Source of the DNA: Actinoplanes solisilvae
Lineage (GTDB): Bacteria > Actinomycetota > Actinomycetes > Mycobacteriales > Micromonosporaceae
Direction of reading: 5' to 3'
Length of the DNA stretch: 64,000 nucleotides
Assembly: GCF_003999975.1 (NCBI RefSeq)
Contig: NZ_RJAC01000005.1
Span: forward strand, 186,001 to 250,000
A program made the position numbers and the translations under genes. Numbering within the stretch: position 1 is the first letter of the stretch; each line of letters begins with the position of its first letter. This document shows positions 37,104-45,604 of the stretch, one piece after another. Under the pieces are notes generated by a model that saw nothing but the letters and a program-made list of their open reading frames with translations, made no database searches and was not told where the DNA came from.

Positions 37104-38558
37104 GTGACGACGACGATACGCGGGGACCAATTGGCCCGGCTGCTCGGTCAGTGGCACTCGCTTCCGGGCCGGCATCGCAGCCCCGACTACGCGGCCCTGG
37201 CGGCTTCGGTGCGGGGTCTGCTGGCCGACGGCCGGCTGCCTTTGGGCGTACGCCTCCCGGCCGAACGCGAACTGGCCGAGTCGCTCGCCGTGAGCCGCAC
37301 GACGGTCAGCGCGGCCTACCGCACCCTGCGCGAGACCGGGCACCTCACCAGTCGCCGCGGCGCCGGGAGCTGGACCACCCTGCCCAACGGTCACCGTGTC
37401 GCCACCTCGGGCCTGTGGGCTCCGCTCGACGACCGCGACGTCATCGACCTGGGCGTGGCCGCTTCGGCAGCGCCGCCCGAGCTGGTTCCGGCCGCCCGCG
37501 CCGCCGCCGACGACCTGCCGCGCTATCTGGGCAGCGCCGGCTACCACCCGACCGGGCTGATCGAGCTGCGTGAGGCGGTCGCGGCCGGCTTCCGTGAGCG
37601 GGGCGTCGCCACCTCGGCCGAGCAGATTCTCATCACCGGCGGCACCCAGCAGGCCCTCGACCTCGTGCTGCGGCTGCTCTGCCCGCCCGGTTCGCCGGTG
37701 TTGGTCGAGGCGCCGACCTATCCGAACGCGCTCGCCGCCCTCTCGGCCCGCCGCGCCCGCATCGACACGCATGGGCTCGACACGGCGACCGGGTGGGACG
37801 GCGAGATGCTGCTCGGTGCCCTGCGTCAGACGCGCCCGCGACTGTCGTACGTGATCCCGGAATTTCACAACCCGACCGGGCATCTGATGCCGGCCGAGCT
37901 GCGGGAACGGCTGGTCGCCACGGCGCACAGCACCGGCACCGACCTGGTCGTCGACGAGTCGTGGGTCGACCTGCAGCTCGACGGCGATCGGATGCCGCCG
38001 CCGGTCGCCCACTCCGACCGGCACTCGCGCGTGGTGACGATCGGGGGCATGAGCAAGGCGTACTGGGGTGGGCTGCGCATCGGGTGGGTGCGCGCGTCGG
38101 CCCCGCTGGTGCAGCGTCTCGCCGCGATCCGGGTGGGTGTCGACATGGCCAGCCCGGTGCTCGAGCAGCTCGTCGCCGTCCGCCTGCTGCGCGACGCCTC
38201 GAAGATCGTCAAGGACCGCCGGATCGAGCTGCGCCGTCAGCGCGACACCCTGGCCGCCGAGGTGGAGCGGCTGCTGCCGGAGTGGAACTTCGTGCTGCCG
38301 GCGGGCGGGGCGACCATCTGGGCCGAGCTCGACGGCCCGATCTCGAGCGCCTTGGCCCGCGCGGCCGAAGACGTGGGGGTGCGCCTCGCCCCGGGCCCGC
38401 GCTTCGGTCTGGACGGCACGTTGGAGCGCTTCCTGCGCCTGCCGTTCACGCTTCCCCCCGAAGACCTGACCGAGGCCGTACGTCGAATCGCGTCGGTCCG
38501 TCACGACCTGGAGAGCGCCCCCGGCCCGTCGTGGCGTACGCCCGCGGTGATCGCCTGA
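37104..38558 (+). CDS. MocR-type GntR/aminotransferase regulator (YczR-like)
   Basis: Fusion regulator of 484 residues. The GntR winged helix (about 20-95: LPLGVRLPAERELAESLAVSRTTVSAAYRTLRETG) joins through a linker to a fold-type I aminotransferase domain. Key parts are GGTQQALDLVLRLL near 180, IPEFHNPTGHLMP near 253, VVDESWVDLQ near 287, and the PLP lysine in IGGMSKAYWGGLRIGW near 318. GTG 37104 follows GGAGGTGGAT; GTG 37092 is the alternative. Beside yczE it matches the described YczR/YczE pairing, so it likely controls that transporter. Confidence 0.87.
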   Translation: MTTTIRGDQLARLLGQWHSLPGRHRSPDYAALAASVRGLLADGRLPLGVRLPAERELAESLAVSRTTVSAAYRTLRETGHLTSRRGAGSWTTLPNGHRVATSGLWAPLDDRDVIDLGVAASAAPPELVPAARAAADDLPRYLGSAGYHPTGLIELREAVAAGFRERGVATSAEQILITGGTQQALDLVLRLLCPPGSPVLVEAPTYPNALAALSARRARIDTHGLDTATGWDGEMLLGALRQTRPRLSYVIPEFHNPTGHLMPAELRERLVATAHSTGTDLVVDESWVDLQLDGDRMPPPVAHSDRHSRVVTIGGMSKAYWGGLRIGWVRASAPLVQRLAAIRVGVDMASPVLEQLVAVRLLRDASKIVKDRRIELRRQRDTLAAEVERLLPEWNFVLPAGGATIWAELDGPISSALARAAEDVGVRLAPGPRFGLDGTLERFLRLPFTLPPEDLTEAVRRIASVRHDLESAPGPSWRTPAVIA

Positions 38559-38646
38559 ACGGCGCCGTTGTCGGCCGTCCTAACTCGGACACCGCTGTTC
38601 TCGGCCGCTGGGAGTCGCGCCGGTCGCCGCTCTTCGTCGTCGGCGC

Positions 38647-38727
38647 CCAGAACAGCCAAACGCCGTCGCGTATCTAGACCAGCCAGGCGCCGTCGGGTGT
38701 CTAGACCAGCCAGACGCCGTCGCGCAT
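38647..38727. repeat. 27-bp tandem triplication of the PPOX gene 3' end
   Basis: Three copies (38647, 38674, 38701) of a 27-bp unit that on the minus strand codes RDGVWLV followed by TAG. The copy at 38701 is the genuine gene end, the middle copy is a near-perfect repeat (PDGAWLV-stop), and the outer copy has lost the stop (RDGVWLFW). The unit is nine codons, so all copies are in frame with the gene. No other gene occupies 38559-38700. Confidence 0.82.
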
Positions 38728-39150
38728 CACCAGGCTGCCGGATATTTCTGACTCGTTGCGCCATGCCCGGATGCGTTCGGGACGAAGGGCGAGAAAGACG
38801 TAGCCGCTGCCGGCCGTGCGGGGATCCCAGTCGTTCTGTTCGGCGTAGGCCTCCCCGGCCGCGCCTGACTCGCCCACCGGGATGGTCTCGTCGAGCACCG
38901 CGTCGATCAGCACGACGTCGCGAGTGTCGCCCAAGGCGATTCTGGCTCGGCCGCTGCGAGTCAGGTTGCGCCCGGTGGGGCTCTTCGAGGCGGTGGCGAG
39001 CAGCACCCGTTCGCCGAACCAGGCCAGGGTGAGCGGCACAAGATAGGGATCGCCGTCGGCCGTCGCCACCCAGGCGTCGGCGACCGGTGCGTTCAGTTTG
39101 GCCAGCACGTCGGCCTTGCGCTCGGGGCCGGAACGAGGCTCGTCGGTCAT
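38701..39150 (-). CDS. PPOX-fold (pyridoxamine 5'-phosphate oxidase-like) flavoprotein
   Basis: Split-barrel protein of 149 residues: LAKLNAPVADAWVATADGDPYLVPL, then VLLATASKSPTGRNLTRSGRARIALGDTRDVVLIDA, ending in a Trp-rich strand. This is the small PPOX class that binds FMN or F420 in actinobacteria; which cofactor is used cannot be told by eye. I chose the internal ATG at 39150 because the longer frame (to 39252) runs through a diverged tandem repeat. The substrate is unknown. Its 3' end is triplicated. Confidence 0.82.
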   Translation of the reverse strand: MTDEPRSGPERKADVLAKLNAPVADAWVATADGDPYLVPLTLAWFGERVLLATASKSPTGRNLTRSGRARIALGDTRDVVLIDAVLDETIPVGESGAAGEAYAEQNDWDPRTAGSGYVFLALRPERIRAWRNESEISGSLVMRDGVWLV

Positions 39151-39154
39151 GGAA

Positions 39155-39277
39155 GCAGCGTAGATGCGGCCGGCGCGAAACAGCGCCCGTCGTTCATCGG
39201 CGCAGCGTAAATGCGCCCGATCCGAAACGGCGTCCGTCGTTAATCGGCGCAACGTGAAGGCGGCCGGCGTAGAACGT
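39155..39277. repeat. 47-bp diverged tandem repeat upstream of the PPOX gene
   Basis: Segments starting GCAGCGTA at 39155 and 39202 and GCAACGTG at 39249 align over about 47 bases, the third only partly. The first two share about 85% of bases by eye. The array fills the space between the PPOX start and the 3' end of the acyl-CoA ligase gene. Confidence 0.65.
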
Positions 39278-39287
39278 CGGCCGCCTT
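39257..39287 (-). terminator. hairpin terminator after the acyl-CoA ligase gene
   Basis: AAGGCGGCCG (39257-39266) and CGGCCGCCTT (39278-39287) form a perfect 10-bp stem around an 11-base loop, 12 bases beyond the ligase stop. There is no long T-run, as common in GC-rich actinobacteria. It overlaps the last copy of the 47-bp repeat. Confidence 0.6.
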
Positions 39288-39298
39288 GAACGCCTGGA

Positions 39299-41122
39299 TC
39301 AGATCTGCGCGAGCGAACCCGCGTACATCTTGTCGATCTGCTCGGCGAAGTTGGCCTCGACCGAGCGCCGCTTGATCTTCATCGAGGGCGTGATCTCGCC
39401 GGCCTCGATGCTCAGGTCGCGGGGCAGGATCGCGAACTTCTTGATCGTCTCCCAGCGGTTGAGTTTGCCGTTGAGCTGCTGCACGTACTCCGCGACCATC
39501 TTCTCGGTCTCGGGGGCCGCGCAGATCTCGGCGTAGCTCTTGCCCTCGAGCGGGGTGCCCGCGGCCCAGCCCTTGATCGCATCTTCGTCGAGCGAGATCA
39601 GCATGGTGACGAAGTTGCGGGCCTGGCCGACCACGACCGCCTGCGACGTGTAGGGGCAGACGGCCTTGAACTGGCCTTCGATCGCGCTCGGCGCGATGTA
39701 TTTGCCACCGGACGTCTTGACGAGGTCTTTCTTGCGGTCGGTGATCTTCAGGAAGCCCTCGGAGTCGAGCTCGCCGATGTCGCCGGTGCGCAGCCAGCCG
39801 TCCTCGGTGAACGCCTCGGCGGTCTCCTTGGGCAGGTCGTGGTAGCCGCGCATGACCGGGCGGCCGCGCAGCAGCACCTCGCCGTCCGAGTCGATCTTGC
39901 ACTCAAGGTCGCCGAGCGCGAGCCCCACCGTGCCGATCTTGAGCTTGTCGAGCCGGTTCACGAAGTTGGCCGCGCTGCTCTCCGTCAGGCCGTAGCCCTC
40001 CATGATCGGAAGGTTCGCGGCCGCGAAGAACTCGGCGATCTCGCGGCTGAGCGGCGCCGAGCCGCTGACCAGCACGCGCAGCCGCCCGCCGAGACGGGTC
40101 TGCAGCTTCGAGAAGACCAGCTTCTCGGCGATCGTGTATTTCAGCTTGAGCCCGCCCGGGATCGGCTTTCCGGCCTGGTCGAGGGCGACTTTCTGCTTGC
40201 CGACGCCGACCGCCCAGCCGAAGATCTTGGCCTTCGCGCCGCCGGCGCCCAGCGCCGTGGTGACGGTCTTGTTGTAGACCTTCTCGAAGATGCGGGGAGC
40301 GGCGCACATGAGCGTCGGCTGCACCACCGAGAGCATGTCGACCAGCTTCTCGACGCGGCCGTCGACGTAGGTCGGGACGCCCACGTGCACGATGCCGCAG
40401 AGCAGCGTCTTGCCGAACGAGTGCGACAGCGGAAGCCACAGATATTGCAGGTCGGTCGACTCGAACAGGCCGAGGCTCTCCTGAGCGACGCCCTCCCACG
40501 TCCAGCCGGCGTGCAGCAGCTGCACACCCTTGGGCCGGCCCGTGGTGCCCGAGGTGTAGATCAGGGTGGCCAGGTGTTCGGGGCCGATCGACGCGACGAC
40601 CTCGTCGATCAGGGTCGGCCGCTCACGCAGCACGGCCGCGCCGCGCTCCTCGAGGTCGGCCAGCGTCATCTGCGGCGGCGTCGCGCCCGCGTCGGCCGGA
40701 CCGTCGATGAGCACCACGTGCGTCACGTCGGTGTCGATGCCCGAGATCTTCAGCGCCTGCTTGGCGTTCTCCGCGATCAGCACCTTCGACCCGGAGTTGG
40801 CCACGATGTAGCCGGCGTCCTCGGGCTCGGTGGTCGGGTAGACCGTGGTGGTCGCCGCGCCCGCGCAGTTGATGCTGAGGTCGGCGAGCACCCACTCGAA
40901 GCGCGTGCCGGACAGGATCGCGACCCTGTCCTCCAGCCCGACACCGAGGTCGTGAAGGCCCGCCGCGATCGCCGAGGCGCGCTCACCGACCTGCGCCCAC
41001 GTGAACCAGACCATGCCCGTGTCGTCGGCGTTCGGAATCGCGAAGGCCTGGCCGTTAGGGGTAGCGGCCACGCGCTTGAAGAACATGTCGGGAATCGACC
41101 GGTAGGGAACTTCAAGAGCCAT
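39299..41122 (-). CDS. long-chain acyl-CoA synthetase (FadD15-like)
   Basis: AMP-forming ligase of 607 residues that activates fatty acids to acyl-CoA. The AMP-binding P-loop LIYTSGTTGRPKGVQLLH is near residue 188, MEGYGLTESSA near 372, and the C-terminal-domain hinge LRTGDIGELDSEGFLKITDRKKDLVKTSGGKYIAPSAIE near 440. This is the full-length, eukaryote-like long-chain type seen as FadD15 in mycobacteria. ATG start at 41122. It stands alone, with a hairpin after its stop. The 288 bases before it (41123-41410) hold no gene or clear promoter that I can name. Confidence 0.92.
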   Translation of the reverse strand: MALEVPYRSIPDMFFKRVAATPNGQAFAIPNADDTGMVWFTWAQVGERASAIAAGLHDLGVGLEDRVAILSGTRFEWVLADLSINCAGAATTTVYPTTEPEDAGYIVANSGSKVLIAENAKQALKISGIDTDVTHVVLIDGPADAGATPPQMTLADLEERGAAVLRERPTLIDEVVASIGPEHLATLIYTSGTTGRPKGVQLLHAGWTWEGVAQESLGLFESTDLQYLWLPLSHSFGKTLLCGIVHVGVPTYVDGRVEKLVDMLSVVQPTLMCAAPRIFEKVYNKTVTTALGAGGAKAKIFGWAVGVGKQKVALDQAGKPIPGGLKLKYTIAEKLVFSKLQTRLGGRLRVLVSGSAPLSREIAEFFAAANLPIMEGYGLTESSAANFVNRLDKLKIGTVGLALGDLECKIDSDGEVLLRGRPVMRGYHDLPKETAEAFTEDGWLRTGDIGELDSEGFLKITDRKKDLVKTSGGKYIAPSAIEGQFKAVCPYTSQAVVVGQARNFVTMLISLDEDAIKGWAAGTPLEGKSYAEICAAPETEKMVAEYVQQLNGKLNRWETIKKFAILPRDLSIEAGEITPSMKIKRRSVEANFAEQIDKMYAGSLAQI

Positions 41123-41410
41123 CGGCGCCGCCTTAGGTGCAGTTGACTTGGGGGAGTTAACTTTTCGTTACCGCGCAGGGTATTGGCCCGGGGGCAAGAG
41201 GGCTAGTGCCACCCTCGGCACCCGCCGCGACCGGGGATGTTCACCCCCAGTGTATCGACCGCCACATCTCACCGTCTCACGACGTGAAACCTGCCGCGCG
41301 CGGCGCCTTGCGGGCCTTCGTCCTGTTTTGATGGCCGTCTCCGCAGCCACCCACTTGCTTGCACTACGGCATCTATTTCTCAGCACATTCCCAGGCGGAT
41401 CAGAGCTCGG

Positions 41411-41572
41411 GTGCGTCCGGTGTCCTTCAGCGCGGAACTGCCGCTGGTGGCGTTCAACGTTCCGGCCGGCGCCGACCTGACCGCGATCAAGCGGCGGCTG
41501 GAGCAGGGCGAGGCTGACGGCTGGTGGGACAACGAGCTGGGTTGCGAGACCCCGGCGTGGCGGGACGCCTGA
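41411..41572 (+). pseudogene. 53-codon remnant, possibly the C-terminus of a DUF4265-type protein
   Basis: The frame reads RPVSFSAELPLVAFNVPAGA...GEADGWWDNELGCETPAWRDA. The pattern 'LPLVAFxVPAGADLxxIKRRLEQGEADGWW' resembles the end of DUF4265 proteins, whose normal length is about 130 residues or more. No matching N-terminal part is found upstream. GTG at 41411 is only a formal start. The shared palindrome at its stop with the MFS gene suggests a real gene end once existed. Identity is tentative. Confidence 0.4.
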
Positions 41573-41582
41573 GGGTCAGGCG
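41566..41582. terminator. palindrome carrying both convergent stop codons
   Basis: CGCCTGA-GGG-TCAGGCG is a perfect 7-bp palindrome with a 3-base centre. Its left TGA ends the 53-codon frame and its right TCA is the stop of the MFS gene on the other strand. It may act as a compact bidirectional terminator. Confidence 0.45.
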
Positions 41583-42793
41583 GGGGCCAGCTCTTCGATC
41601 GGGCGCATGTCTCTTATCGCGGGGGCGAAGGTCGCGGTCAGGGCCGACGCGGAGACGGCGGCGGCGAAGAGCAGGATGCCGGCGGCCGGCGAGAAGGCGG
41701 TCACGAAGACGCCGGCCAGGAACGGGGCCGCGGCCGCGGCGGACATCGCGACCAGGAAGATGACGCTCAGGACCCGGCCCTGCAGGTGGTCGGGGGTCAT
41801 CGCCGCCTGGTAGCCGAACAGGGCCGCGTTGCAGGCCGGGCCCACGAAGATGGCCAGCGCGATCGGGGCGGCCGCGGCGACGCTCGTGGTCAGCAGCGCG
41901 CTGACCATCAGCAGCAGCGTCGCCGCCCAGCAGAGCGCGCGGATCAGGACGGCGAAGGACAGCCGGCGTTGCAGGGCCGGTGCGGCCAGGGCCCCGATCA
42001 GGCCGCCGGCCCCGACGATCGTCTCGGTCAGGCCGATCACGCCAGGGGCCACGTCGCGGCTCTGCAGCGTGATGATGATCGTGAAGATGGCGCCGTAGAG
42101 GGCGAAGTTCAGCGGTGCCGCGATGATCAGGACGGATCTCAGGAACGGGCTGCCGAAGACGAAGCGCAAACCTTCCAGCAGGGCCGAACCCCGGCCCGCG
42201 CGACGGGGCGGCCGGTCGGACTGCAGCGGCTTGCGGATCAGGGCGATGCCGACGAGCGAGGCCAGATAGGACAGCGCGTTGCCGACGAATGGGAGCGCGC
42301 TGGTGATGCCGAAGAGCAGGCCGCCCAGCGGTGGCCCGACCAGCGACGTTCCGTAGCTGCGGGCCTCGTTGCGGGCCACGGCGGCGGGGAGCTGCGTAGC
42401 GGGGACGATGCTGCGCAGCGCCGCGTGCTCGGTCGTGTTGAACAGCGACCCGCAGACGGCGTCGATCAGGGCGACGATCACGATCCAGGCGAGGCCGGCG
42501 TGGCCGCCGGCGACCGCGACGGCCAGCAGCAGGAAGGCGATCAGGCGGATGGCGTCGCAGGTCAGCATGGCCCGGCGGCGGTTGAGCTGGTCGGCCAGCA
42601 CACCGGAGGGAAGGCGGCAGACCAGCTTGGTGAGCTGCGCCGCCGTGCCGACGGTGCCGGCCATGACCGCCGAGTGGGTCACTTCCAGAACGAGCAGGGG
42701 GATGGCCAGGGTGGCGATCGCGCCGCCCAGATCGGACAGGCATTGACTCGTCCACAGCAGAGTGAACTCACGGTTGCGCCAGAGGGTGCTCAC
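41576..42793 (-). CDS. MFS transporter, EntS-like exporter group
   Basis: Twelve-helix major facilitator of 405 residues. The start TLWRNREFTLLWTSQCLSDLGGAIATLAIP and the loop-2/3 motif LPSGVLADQLNRRRAM are typical of the MFS_3 group (enterobactin exporter EntS and macrolide exporters). The open frame reaches 42928, but GTG 42793 gives the canonical N-terminus and the extra 45 residues look non-coding. Substrate not determinable. It converges with the 53-codon remnant. Confidence 0.86.
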   Translation of the reverse strand: MSTLWRNREFTLLWTSQCLSDLGGAIATLAIPLLVLEVTHSAVMAGTVGTAAQLTKLVCRLPSGVLADQLNRRRAMLTCDAIRLIAFLLLAVAVAGGHAGLAWIVIVALIDAVCGSLFNTTEHAALRSIVPATQLPAAVARNEARSYGTSLVGPPLGGLLFGITSALPFVGNALSYLASLVGIALIRKPLQSDRPPRRAGRGSALLEGLRFVFGSPFLRSVLIIAAPLNFALYGAIFTIIITLQSRDVAPGVIGLTETIVGAGGLIGALAAPALQRRLSFAVLIRALCWAATLLLMVSALLTTSVAAAAPIALAIFVGPACNAALFGYQAAMTPDHLQGRVLSVIFLVAMSAAAAAPFLAGVFVTAFSPAAGILLFAAAVSASALTATFAPAIRDMRPIEELAPA

Positions 42794-42941
42794 ACTGCGG
42801 CCCCGGAAGTGTGAACTCTCCGCAGTCTCATGGTCACGCAACGCAGAATATGTACTGCATCCAATCTCTGCCGTCGACTGACATCTATCCGCCAAGGGGT
42901 GCCCGGCCCCGCAAAAGGGACCGGGCACCCCGAATGAAGCG

Positions 42942-44084
42942 CTACTGGACGACGAACAGCAGGCGGTTCGGCGAGTTGGTGCCGGGGTTGGTGACCACGC
43001 CGGTGGTGGCGTTGGCGACCAGGTTTTCGCGCACCTGGGCCGGGGTCAAGCCGGTGTTGCGCGAGAGCACCAGGGCCGCCGCGCCGGCCACGTGCGGGCT
43101 CGCCATCGACGTACCGCTGATGGTGTTTGTGGCTGTGTTCGAGGTGTACCAGTCCGACGTGATCGACGAACCGGGCGCGAAGATGTCGAGGCAGGAGCCG
43201 TAGTTCGAGTAGCTTGCCCGGGCGTCCGTGCTGGTGGTGGCGCCGACAGTGATCGCGGCGGGAACGCGCGCGGGCGACGAGTTGCAGGCGTTCGCGGTCG
43301 AGTTGCCGGCCGCCAGGGCGAAGGTGATGCCTCGCGAGATCGCCGTGTTGACCGCGTTGTCGAGGCTGCTGCTGGCGCCGCCGCCGAGGCTCATGTTGGC
43401 CACCGCGGGCCGGGCCGTCTGGTTGCCGACCCAGTTGACGCCGGCGATGACACCCGCCGTCGTGCCGCTGCCCGAGCAGTTCAGCACGCGTACGCCGACC
43501 AGCCGCACTGCCTTCGCGACGCCGTAGGTCGTGCCGCCGACCGTGCCCGCGACGTGCGTACCGTGGCCGTTGCAGTCGACCGCGCCGGTGCCCACGGCGT
43601 CGTAACCGGCGACCGCGCGGCCGCCGAAGTCGTTGTGCGTGTAACGGATGCCGGTGTCGATGATGTACGCCGTGACGTTCGAAGCGGTGACGGGATAGGT
43701 GTACGTCGTGCTCAGCGGGCGGGCGCGCTGGTCGATGCGGTCGATGCCCCAGGTGGCGTTGGTCTGCGTGGCCGACAGCGAGATGGTCTGGTTCTGCTCG
43801 ACGTAGGCGACGCCGGGCGAGGCCGCGAGCCGCTTGGCCTGCGCCTCGCTCATGCTCGCCTCGTACCCGTTGATGATGCTCAACTGCTGCCTGACCTGGC
43901 CGCCGACGCTGCTGGCGAGTGTCTTGGCGCCGGGCTGGAGCACGACGATGTAGCTGCCGGGAACCGCGGTGGCGGTGCCGGCGAGGCGGATCTCCCCGGT
44001 GGGGGCGGCCACGGCGGGCGTGCTGAGCGCCGCGGTGCTGACGACGGCTAGGAAGGTGGCGGCGAGGGTGCGACGGGTCACCAT
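42942..44084 (-). CDS. secreted subtilisin-like serine protease (S8, proteinase K type)
   Basis: Secreted protease of 380 residues: signal peptide (about 1-27, cleaved near AVAAP), I9 propeptide inhibitor (about 38-105, GSYIVVLQPGAKTL...VAYVEQNQ), and S8 catalytic domain. Catalytic residues: Asp in YIIDTGIRYTHNDFGG, His in DCNGHGTHVAGT, Ser in ISGTSMASPHVAGAAALVL. The domain architecture matches aqualysin/proteinase K without a C-terminal pre-peptidase domain. ATG is preceded on its strand by AGGAGGACCAGC, a very strong ribosome-binding site. Confidence 0.95.
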   Translation of the reverse strand: MVTRRTLAATFLAVVSTAALSTPAVAAPTGEIRLAGTATAVPGSYIVVLQPGAKTLASSVGGQVRQQLSIINGYEASMSEAQAKRLAASPGVAYVEQNQTISLSATQTNATWGIDRIDQRARPLSTTYTYPVTASNVTAYIIDTGIRYTHNDFGGRAVAGYDAVGTGAVDCNGHGTHVAGTVGGTTYGVAKAVRLVGVRVLNCSGSGTTAGVIAGVNWVGNQTARPAVANMSLGGGASSSLDNAVNTAISRGITFALAAGNSTANACNSSPARVPAAITVGATTSTDARASYSNYGSCLDIFAPGSSITSDWYTSNTATNTISGTSMASPHVAGAAALVLSRNTGLTPAQVRENLVANATTGVVTNPGTNSPNRLLFVVQ

Positions 44085-44176
44085 GCTGGTCCTCCTGTAT
44101 CGACATCCATCACTTCAATACTCAGGAGGGTAGGCGGGACGGCCCTCGATCGCATGCATACCGAATAGGCCATAGC

Positions 44177-45604
44177 GTGGAGAATGCGCAGGTGGACCTG
44201 ATCATCCGGCTGGACGAGGCGGACGGGAAGACGTCCGCGGTCTATCGCGCGCTGCGGGCGGCGATCGCCGACGGACGGCTGCCTGCGGGCGAGCGGCTGC
44301 CGGCGACGCGGGCGCTCGCGACCGATCTGGGGGTGGCGCGCGGCAGTGTGGCCGCGGCCTACGAGCGGCTCACCGCCGAGGGTTATCTCGCCGCCCGGGT
44401 CGGCGCGGGCACGTTCGTGGTCGGGGCGCCGCGGACGACGGCTCGCCGCCGGGCCACCGCCGACCCGTTGCGACCCCGGGCCGACTGGACCTTCGAGCCG
44501 CTCGCGACCAGCGGCGCCATGCGCAAGCCGCGCTACGACTTCCGCACCGGCATCCCCGACGCGGGCCTCTTCCCGTTCGACGCGTGGCGCCGGCTGGTCA
44601 CCGCCGAGCTTCGGTGGAGAGCCAACAACCCCGGCACGTACGGGGAACCGGCCGGGCACCCGGCGCTGCGCGAGGCGATCGCGCGCTATCTCGGCGTCTC
44701 GCGCGGCGTGCGCACGACCGCTGACGACGTGGTCGTGACCAACGGCGCCCAGCACGCGTTCGACCTGATCGCGCGCGTTCTGGTGCGGCCGGGCGACGTC
44801 GTCGCGGTCGAGGAGCCGGGCTATCCGCCGGCCCGGCGCATCCTGGCCGCGCTGGGGGCGAAGGTCACCGGCGTCCGCGTCGACGACGAGGGCCTGGTCG
44901 TGACGGAGTTGCCCGCCGCGGCCAGGCTGGTCTACACGACGCCGTCGCATCAGTTCCCGCTCGGCCGCGCGATGAGCCTGGCCCGGCGGCGTGAGCTGCT
45001 CGACTGGGCCCGCGCCCGGCCGGCGGCGATAGTCGAGGACGACTACGACAGCGAGTTCCGCTTCTCGGCCCGTCCCCTCGAGCCGCTGCACAGCCTCGAC
45101 GCCGCGGGTCGCGTGCTCTACGTGGGCACGTTCTCCAAGAGCATGATTCCCGCCGTACGCACCGGGTTCGTCCTCGCCACCCCCGGTCTGCGCGAGGCCC
45201 TGACCGCCGCGCGGCAGCTCAGCGACGGCTACGGCCAACCAGCCGTGCAGGCCGCCCTCGCCCGCTTCCTCGACGAGGGCCTGCTCGCACGGCACGTTAG
45301 AAAGGCCGGCAAGGCGTACGCCACCAGGCACGCCCGCATCGTGTCGGCGCTCGACCGGATGCCGGGTCTCGACGTCGTCCCGTCCGCGGCCGGGCTGCAC
45401 GTCGCCGCGCTGACCAGCGCCGACACGGGCGCGGTGGTCAGCGCGGCGGCTCGCGCCGGTCTGGCCGTCGAGGACCTGAGCGACTACTCGGAGGGCTCGC
45501 CGACCAGGCAGGCGGGCTTCGTGTTCGGATTCGGCGCGGTCGACCCAGCGCTGCTCGACGAGGGGATGACTCTGTTCGCCGCGCTCCTGGCCCGCCACGC
45601 CTGA
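44177..45604 (+). CDS. MocR-family regulator, PdxR-like
   Basis: GntR/aminotransferase fusion of 475 residues. Winged helix at about 20-90 (AGERLPATRALATDLGVARGSVAAAYERLTAEGY), then the aminotransferase-like domain with YGEPAGHPALREAIARYL near 155, VTNGAQHAFDLIARVL, VYTTPSHQFPLGRAM near 255, VEDDYDSEFRF near 288, and the PLP lysine in GTFSKSMIPAVRTGFV near 318. These match PdxR-type regulators of PLP synthesis, but no pdx genes are adjacent; it may serve the permease that converges with it. GTG start at 44177 (another GTG at 44192). Its last 121 bases overlap that permease gene on the other strand. Confidence 0.85.
   Translation: MENAQVDLIIRLDEADGKTSAVYRALRAAIADGRLPAGERLPATRALATDLGVARGSVAAAYERLTAEGYLAARVGAGTFVVGAPRTTARRRATADPLRPRADWTFEPLATSGAMRKPRYDFRTGIPDAGLFPFDAWRRLVTAELRWRANNPGTYGEPAGHPALREAIARYLGVSRGVRTTADDVVVTNGAQHAFDLIARVLVRPGDVVAVEEPGYPPARRILAALGAKVTGVRVDDEGLVVTELPAAARLVYTTPSHQFPLGRAMSLARRRELLDWARARPAAIVEDDYDSEFRFSARPLEPLHSLDAAGRVLYVGTFSKSMIPAVRTGFVLATPGLREALTAARQLSDGYGQPAVQAALARFLDEGLLARHVRKAGKAYATRHARIVSALDRMPGLDVVPSAAGLHVAALTSADTGAVVSAAARAGLAVEDLSDYSEGSPTRQAGFVFGFGAVDPALLDEGMTLFAALLARHA

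Noticed and set aside
41148..41410. Search for a tRNA or small RNA in the gap before the acyl-CoA ligase gene
   Set aside because: No TTCGA-type arm with a matching acceptor stem and no strong hairpin could be found by eye.
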